The notes under the pieces were generated by a model. The model was not told the DNA's origin and did not search any database. It worked only from the letters and a program-made list of their open reading frames with translations. DNA of 64,000 bases from Enterococcus rotai. GTDB lineage: Bacteria; Bacillota; Bacilli; Lactobacillales; Enterococcaceae. The stretch is from NCBI RefSeq assembly GCF_001465345.1, contig NZ_CP013655.1:1377349-1441348 (forward strand), in the 5' to 3' direction. The position numbers and the translations under genes are program-made. How positions within the stretch are numbered: position 1 is the first letter of the stretch; each line of letters begins with the position of its first letter. Below are positions 59,666 to 64,000 of the stretch, piece by piece.

Positions 59666-59887
59666 ATGGAAGTAGTTATCTATGATAGCCTAGGTCATCA
59701 ACTGCATAATGGAGATACGGTTATTTTGACGAAGGATTTAAAATTAAAAGGCACTAAATTTATTTTAAAAAGAGGATTTAAGTTAAAAAAAATTACAGTT
59801 AGAGATGATGTCTTTTGTATAGTAGCTCGCACAAAAGAACATGGGATAATTGAACTGAAAAATGAATCTGTTAAGCTTTTAAAATAG
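59666..59887 (+). CDS. PhnA-like SH3 domain protein without zinc ribbon
   Basis: A 73-residue protein matching only the C-terminal domain of PhnA/YjdM (IYDSLGHQLHNGDTVILTKDLKLKGT). The N-terminal zinc ribbon of typical 110-residue members is missing, and no remnant of it lies upstream. The SD is weak. It may be a stand-alone short form or a truncated gene. It lies 65 nt after the MBL gene. Confidence 0.7.
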   Translation: MEVVIYDSLGHQLHNGDTVILTKDLKLKGTKFILKRGFKLKKITVRDDVFCIVARTKEHGIIELKNESVKLLK

Positions 59888-59890
59888 AAA

Positions 59891-60077
59891 AAACAGTAGG
59901 GGCCTGGGACATAACTAAAAAAGTTATGTTTCAGGCTCTTAGTAACCGAATAAACGGTGGGCGCAGAAGCAACTCCTTCGAAAATAAGCCGAAACTCACA
60001 AAAATTTGAAGAGCAATTTTCGTAAACTCCTTCTTATTTCTCGGAGTTAAACACTTCTGCCCCAACCTCTACTGTTT
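59891..60077 (+). repeat. dispersed palindromic intergenic repeat, copy B (complete)
   Basis: Outer arms aaacagtaggg / ctactgttt enclose a cctgggacataact/agttatgtttcagg hairpin (59903-59935), a gcagaag / cttctgc pair, and an extra middle segment (about 59975-60038) with cgaaaat / attttcg arms. It shares block order with copy A at 26240. It may end transcription from the MBL unit. Confidence 0.78.
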
Positions 60078-60115
60078 CCTATAATAAATTTATTGTAAAT
60101 AATTAAACATATTAG

Positions 60116-60146
60116 TTGACTGATACTTGCTCTAATGTATTAACAT
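60116..60146 (+). promoter_or_regulatory. 19-nt-spaced promoter (P3) of the amaP operon
   Basis: TTGACT (60116-60121), 19-nt spacer with CTCTAA at positions 9-14, TAACAT (60141-60146). Its first 20 nt match P1 at 17 positions. A TATTAA with a 16-nt spacer is an alternative -10. Confidence 0.55.
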
Positions 60147-60227
60147 GGTTACATAAGGACAGGGTATTTTTTTCAAATATGTATATTTAGTGTTCTTAAT
60201 TTAGATTGTTGATTTGGAGGTAATATT

Positions 60228-60779
60228 TTGGGTAAGTGGAAAAAATTTAGTATGGTAGTTATTTGTTCAATTGTTATGTGTATGACATTATTTACTCTAC
60301 TATCCTACTCAACTGCTACAGGTATGTATATTTTTGAATTACCTTATCCCGATCTTTTATTAGCTAATGATGTTGTAGCTACTCTCGTTATTTGGTTTAA
60401 CGCATGTATGTTCTTATTCTTTTTAACTACGGTATTTGTAATAACATGTTATCCTAAAAAAATGACCAAATTAAAATTTAAAAAAAATGGTGGAGTACTA
60501 TTAATTGATCGTAAGGGAATTAAAGGATTTATTCTTTCTAGTTTAAAAGAAGAAAAAGTTATCAAAGATCCTTCTATTCACATTAAGATGACAAAGAAAA
60601 AAATACATGTTGCTATAAAAGGGAAAATAGGTGTAACGTCCGAAATATATGGCCGCATAAAAGAATGGGAGTATGAGATGGAAGAACAGATCAAGATGCT
60701 AGTTGGCAGTGAGGTTGGAATAAGAACAAAGGTTATACTAAAAGCTTATGCCGATGAAGACGCTCGAAGAGCGGGCTAG
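60228..60779 (+). CDS. amaP: alkaline shock response membrane anchor protein AmaP
   Basis: A 183-residue protein with two N-terminal membrane helices (about 7-28 and 50-75) and a cytosolic domain (about 85-183) ending in ..VILKAYADEDARRAG, typical of AmaP, which anchors Asp23/Gls24-type proteins to the membrane. The start is TTG 60228 with ttggaggt upstream. First gene of the amaP-DUF2273-Gls24 operon. Confidence 0.88.
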   Translation: MGKWKKFSMVVICSIVMCMTLFTLLSYSTATGMYIFELPYPDLLLANDVVATLVIWFNACMFLFFLTTVFVITCYPKKMTKLKFKKNGGVLLIDRKGIKGFILSSLKEEKVIKDPSIHIKMTKKKIHVAIKGKIGVTSEIYGRIKEWEYEMEEQIKMLVGSEVGIRTKVILKAYADEDARRAG

Positions 60780-60794
60780 AAAGAGAGTGAGAGG

Positions 60795-60992
60795 ATGAAA
60801 GAATTATTGAAATCGAATCAAAGTGTTTTAATAGGGGGCATTTTAGGTCTGTTATTCGCCACCATTTTCATAGCGATCGGTTTTTTCAAAACAATAGTGA
60901 TCTTTATATTTACCATTTTAGGTAGCTATGGCGGATATTATGTGAAAAAGAGTGGTTTATTGGATGGATTTCTTTCTAAAAAGAGAAATTAA
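60795..60992 (+). CDS. DUF2273 small membrane protein
   Basis: A 65-residue protein with two hydrophobic segments (about 11-28 and 29-47) and a GGYYVKKSG motif, typical of DUF2273 proteins encoded between amaP and asp23/gls24. SD gtgagg precedes the ATG. Probably helps localise the Gls24-type protein. Confidence 0.88.
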   Translation: MKELLKSNQSVLIGGILGLLFATIFIAIGFFKTIVIFIFTILGSYGGYYVKKSGLLDGFLSKKRN

Positions 60993-61022
60993 TTATAAAT
61001 AGTATTAATCAGGAGGACAATT

Positions 61023-61553
61023 ATGGATAACAAAGCTGGAAAAAAAGTAAGCGAAGTAAAAGAAATTAAAGGTGAATTAACATTTGAAGACAAAGTAGTT
61101 CAGAAAATAATTGGAATAGCGTTAGAAACAATTGATGGTCTACTAACAGTGGATGGTGGTTTTTTCTCAAATGTAGCGAATAAATTAGTGAATCGAGAAG
61201 ACGTGACCAATGGAATTGATGTTGAAGTTGGAAAATCGCAAGTAGCGGTGGACTTAAATGTTGTGGCCGAATATGGGAAAGACATTGCATCATTATATGA
61301 CAAAATCAAAGAAGTTGTTTCTCGTGAAGTAGAAAAAATGACTTCGTTATATGTTGTAGAAGTAAATGTAACGGTGGTTGATGTGAAAACCAAAGAACAG
61401 CATGAAGAGGATTCAACTACTGTACAAGATCGTTTATCCGAAGCGACAGGTTCTTTGGGCGAATTCACCTCTGAGCAAACCGATAAAGTAAAAAATGCGG
61501 TTAGTAATGGTACAAACAAAGTGAAGGAAGCAACTGACTCAAGAGTAAAGTAA
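61023..61553 (+). CDS. Asp23/Gls24-family envelope stress protein
   Basis: A 176-residue protein with an Asp23/Gls24 domain (about 15-122; GELTFEDKVVQKIIGIALETIDG-like start, VNVTVVDVK end) and a charged, flexible C-terminal tail (123-176). Family members help enterococci and staphylococci withstand bile, alkali and envelope stress. SD aggagg is strong. Third gene of the operon; the putative MerR-type promoter P3 would make it stress inducible. Confidence 0.92.
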   Translation: MDNKAGKKVSEVKEIKGELTFEDKVVQKIIGIALETIDGLLTVDGGFFSNVANKLVNREDVTNGIDVEVGKSQVAVDLNVVAEYGKDIASLYDKIKEVVSREVEKMTSLYVVEVNVTVVDVKTKEQHEEDSTTVQDRLSEATGSLGEFTSEQTDKVKNAVSNGTNKVKEATDSRVK

Positions 61554-61564
61554 TAAGCAAATGA

Positions 61565-61621
61565 GCTTTATCTAAAATGAAAATAGACTTAAAATTGATT
61601 ATCTTTTATTTTAGATAAAGC
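61565..61621. terminator. stem-loop after the Gls24 gene
   Basis: A 14-bp perfect stem gctttatctaaaat (61565-61578) / attttagataaagc (61608-61621) with a 29-nt loop. The long loop and lack of T tract make terminator function uncertain. Confidence 0.5.
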
Positions 61622-61670
61622 AAAGCTTAATTGAAAATAACTATTAAATAAGAAGAAAAGAGTTGTTTCA

Positions 61671-62306
61671 ATGGAATTAGTTACTATATTTTTAAAATTG
61701 TTAATAGGCTATGCCTCTATCATTGTCTATTTCCATATGGTTGGGCGATCAGCTATGGCTCCTGCTACAGCTTCAGATCAAGTACAAAATTTCTTTTTAG
61801 GTGGTATGGCGGGTGCGGTAATTCTAAATTTTTCGATTAGCCCAATTCAGTTTTTGATCATCTTAGCCATATGGTTTGCGATTATTGCATCGGTAAATTT
61901 TTTGAAATTAAGAATTCCTGTACTTAGAAGCTTGATAGAAGGGGATTCAATTGAATTGTTTTCGGAAAATAGACCGAATAAAAAAGCTTTTCTTAAAGCA
62001 AAACTATCAGCTGGAGACTTTATCACACTACTTAGAAACCAGGGAGTAACCAGTATAGACAATTTGCAAAATGTACGAATTGAAGCGAATGGTCAATTAT
62101 CCATTTCTGAAAAGAAAGAAGATTCATTTAATAAATATTTAATTGTAGATGGAATGATAAATGCTACTGAGCTAGTTGAAATAAAAAAAAGTAACGATTG
62201 GTTAGAAGCATTCGTTGGAAGTAAAGGACTAAAAGTAGAAGAAATTTTTATTCTAGAATATAATACGAAAACTGCCAATATCATTTTTGTAAAACAACCA
62301 GTTTAA
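61671..62306 (+). CDS. DUF421 (YetF-like) membrane protein
   Basis: A 211-residue protein with three N-terminal membrane segments (about 5-25, 40-60 and 61-80) and a cytoplasmic DUF421 domain (about 85-205; LLRNQGVTSIDNLQNVRIEANGQLS type block). Family members belong to the sporulation/stress-associated YetF group. The SD is weak. It lies 117 nt after the Gls24 gene, with a stem-loop between. Confidence 0.88.
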   Translation: MELVTIFLKLLIGYASIIVYFHMVGRSAMAPATASDQVQNFFLGGMAGAVILNFSISPIQFLIILAIWFAIIASVNFLKLRIPVLRSLIEGDSIELFSENRPNKKAFLKAKLSAGDFITLLRNQGVTSIDNLQNVRIEANGQLSISEKKEDSFNKYLIVDGMINATELVEIKKSNDWLEAFVGSKGLKVEEIFILEYNTKTANIIFVKQPV

Positions 62307-62534
62307 GTAAAGAAGACTTGATGATTGTCTAGCGTAGATTAAGGACTCTATTTTCCCCAGATATATATATATAATAGAAAGACAGTTAGGTTAAAGACCA
62401 CACTTCTGATGCTTATTAAAAATGTTTCATAAGGCAATACGTTTTATTTTTATAGATAATTTTACTCAAAAATAGGATACCCATTTTTAGGTTTATTCTC
62501 TTAATAAAATCATTCATCCCTTCAGGAGACAAAG

Positions 62535-62957
62535 ATGCAATTTCAAAGCGAAAAAAATAAAGAAATAAAATCAATTTTAGAAAATAATATTGTTCAGTAT
62601 AATAGTAAATTTGTGCCTAGCATAATTAATAATAAGCCTACAGGTGAGGTATCCTTCATAAATAAAGATGAGCAAGGGGAGATTCAGGCTGGTATCTCCA
62701 TGAGTTGGTACTGGGGGATTATGCATATAGACTACCTGTGGGTTAAAGAATCACTTAGAGGCAAAAAAGTTGGTGAACAATTATTAAAACTAGCCGAACA
62801 AAAAGCAATCTCTTTAGGATGTTCAGTTATTCATTTAGAGACGTACAGTTTTCAAGCGCCAAACTACTATAAAAAGTTTTCTTATAAAGTCTTTGGGACA
62901 TTAATTGATACACCAGAAGAGGGAACATCATTATTCTTTTTGAAAAAAAACATATAA
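62535..62957 (+). CDS. GNAT-family N-acetyltransferase
   Basis: A 140-residue acetyltransferase with a core strand MHIDYLWVKESLRGKKVGEQLL (about 61-82, acetyl-CoA loop), and the QAPNYYKKFSYKVFGTL end block typical of the GNAT group near YhfO/YjdJ. SD caggaga precedes the ATG. It stands alone; substrate unknown. Confidence 0.88.
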   Translation: MQFQSEKNKEIKSILENNIVQYNSKFVPSIINNKPTGEVSFINKDEQGEIQAGISMSWYWGIMHIDYLWVKESLRGKKVGEQLLKLAEQKAISLGCSVIHLETYSFQAPNYYKKFSYKVFGTLIDTPEEGTSLFFLKKNI

Positions 62958-63043
62958 GCATTTCCAGGTGCTTACACTAGAAAATAATATCGGCTAAACG
63001 CCGATTACATAATTTTAAGGAAGTAACATGAGAGGATATGGAC

Positions 63044-63559
63044 ATGAATAATATAGTGTATTACTTATTTAGTTTGATTGTCTTATTTCGGCTAGTAGTT
63101 CTTTGTATCTCTAAAAATAATGAAAAAAAGCTACTCTCTAAAGGAGCCGTAGAATATGGAAAAAATATATCTAACTATTTAGCAGTCTTACATACAATAT
63201 TCTATTTTTCAGCTTTTGTCGAAGGGATGACTAGGCATGTGAAAATGGATTTTATTAGTTACATTGGCATAATGATAGTATCACTTTCATTTGTTGTTTT
63301 ATTGTATGTAATCAAAAGCTTAGATTATTATTGGACTGTGAAATTAATAGTTGAAGATCAGCATAAAATTAATAATAATTGGGTGTTTAAGACAATTAAG
63401 CATCCCAATTATTTTTTTAATATTATTCCCGAACTTATCGGGGTTACACTATTATTTCACGCTTGGAGAACACTTCTGACACTATCCATTCCTTATGGAC
63501 TATGTCTATATTTTAGAATCCGAAAAGAAAATGATTTACTTAGTAAAAAGAATCAGTAG
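63044..63559 (+). CDS. isoprenylcysteine carboxyl methyltransferase-like membrane protein
   Basis: A 171-residue protein with about five membrane segments and the KHPNYFFNIIPELIG block, followed by PYGLCLYFRIRKENDLL, typical of the ICMT/phospholipid methyltransferase superfamily. Such proteins methylate small lipids or unknown substrates in bacteria. I favour ATG 63044 with gagagga upstream; ATG 63038 is also possible. Confidence 0.8.
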   Translation: MNNIVYYLFSLIVLFRLVVLCISKNNEKKLLSKGAVEYGKNISNYLAVLHTIFYFSAFVEGMTRHVKMDFISYIGIMIVSLSFVVLLYVIKSLDYYWTVKLIVEDQHKINNNWVFKTIKHPNYFFNIIPELIGVTLLFHAWRTLLTLSIPYGLCLYFRIRKENDLLSKKNQ

Positions 63560-63751
63560 ACAATCGTGTAATTAAATACGGTAGAGAAAAAAGACTTAAG
63601 TAGCTTACCTATCAAGATTCTAATTAAAAAAGTTATTTAATTTTGTTTTAAAAAGAACGTATATTTTTTTGTTGTCAAAAAAAACATAAATAAAATATAG
63701 TTGAGTTTGATATTTAATATATTATAGAAAATATACACTAAGGAGAATGAT

Positions 63752-64000
63752 ATGAAGAAACAAGTATTTTTATCACTAGTTGTTTTATCTATAATATGTA
63801 TCTTAACTATATTTATTCAACAAGAAAAAACAGAAGCCTCAATTAAAGTAGCTAAAGAGAGTGAAACAAGCGAAATCGAATTGCAAGAGAGTGAAACAAG
63901 CGAAATCGAATTGCAAGAGAGTGAAACAAGCGAAATCGAATTGCAAGAGAGTGAAACAAGCGAAAGCGAATTGCAAGAGAGTGAAACCAGTGAAAGCGAA
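63752..64000 (+). CDS. secreted repeat protein, cut by window end
   Basis: Starts at ATG 63752 with aaggaga upstream. A signal-like N-terminus (about 1-27) is followed by 10-residue repeats (ESETSEIELQ) encoded by 30-nt units. Four full units run from 63857 to 63976, and a fifth begins at 63977. The unit changes from I to S at its seventh residue in the last copies. No stop before the window edge. Likely a wall-attached or secreted protein with a Glu/Ser-rich stalk; the domains beyond cannot be seen. Confidence 0.8.
   Translation, partial: MKKQVFLSLVVLSIICILTIFIQQEKTEASIKVAKESETSEIELQESETSEIELQESETSEIELQESETSESELQESETSESE
63857..64000 (+). repeat. 30-nt in-frame tandem repeats
   Basis: Four perfect or near-perfect units at 63857, 63887, 63917 and 63947, and a partial fifth at 63977. 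Units differ by single bases (atc/agc, acaagc/accagt). Prone to length variation. Confidence 0.9.

Noticed and set aside
62360-62380. (TA)n run after the DUF421 gene as a possible regulatory element
   Set aside because: Simple dinucleotide repeat without further structure.
63857-64000. Short regular repeats that might be a CRISPR array
   Set aside because: Units are contiguous with no spacers and stay in frame within a protein-coding sequence.

Overview
The window looks like chromosomal DNA of a low-GC Gram-positive coccus of the genus Enterococcus, probably a non-model species of the E. faecalis-like lineage. I base this on the maltose gene set malT-mapP / malP-pgmB-malR, the WxL/DUF916 surface-protein locus, an amaP-DUF2273-Gls24 operon, a class A sortase, Mga-type regulators, and enterococcal-style palindromic intergenic repeats. 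The species itself is inference; no rRNA or tRNA gene was seen.

Layout. 0-8 kb: remnant of an ISL3-type transposase, an FtsX/ATPase ABC pair, a two-component system, a TetR regulator with an oleate hydratase. 8-23.4 kb: sortase A, an aryl-beta-glucoside locus (RpiR regulator divergent from GH1 and PTS EIIC), a run of housekeeping or accessory genes (DUF1622, methyltransferase, ACT protein, two GNATs, secreted C39-like peptidase, NagB-like isomerase, Tag glycosylase, DUF4865/LysR/RpiR) and an Mga regulator. 23.8-29 kb: a multidomain chitin-active LPMO, then small regulator modules (MerR-DUF4260; AraC-GyrI divergent from MerR-GyrI and a GyrI-like protein).

28.9-46.1 kb is an alpha-glucan utilisation island. 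Three GH13 enzymes (minus strand) face the maltodextrin ABC importer mdxEFG. Next come malT-mapP facing malP-pgmB-malR. Four near-palindromic LacI-type operators (CGCAAnCGnTTGCA-like) sit in the promoters of all four divergent units, so MalR can be read as the regulator of the whole island. Maltose entering by MalT would become maltose 6'-phosphate, be dephosphorylated by MapP, be phosphorolysed by MalP and enter glycolysis through PgmB. Maltodextrins would enter through MdxEFG and be trimmed by the GH13 enzymes.

46-55 kb is a cell-surface region: a MucBP/LPXTG protein, a second Mga regulator, and an operon-like WxL locus led by an orphan winged-helix regulator with a degenerate receiver-like half. 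55-64 kb holds a MerR regulator, VOC, royal-jelly-like, SDR and metallo-hydrolase genes, the amaP/Gls24 envelope-stress operon, DUF421, GNAT and methyltransferase-like genes, and the start of a secreted protein with 30-nt tandem repeats that runs off the window.

The main hunt result is a set of four promoters in the last 18 kb (46316, 58348 minus, 58451, 60116). Each has a 19-nt spacer with CTCTAA at the same place in it. This is the layout of MerR-activated promoters. It would tie the MucBP adhesin, the SDR cluster, the metallo-hydrolase operon and the amaP-Gls24 operon into one regulon, with the MerR gene at 55196 as the nearest candidate regulator.
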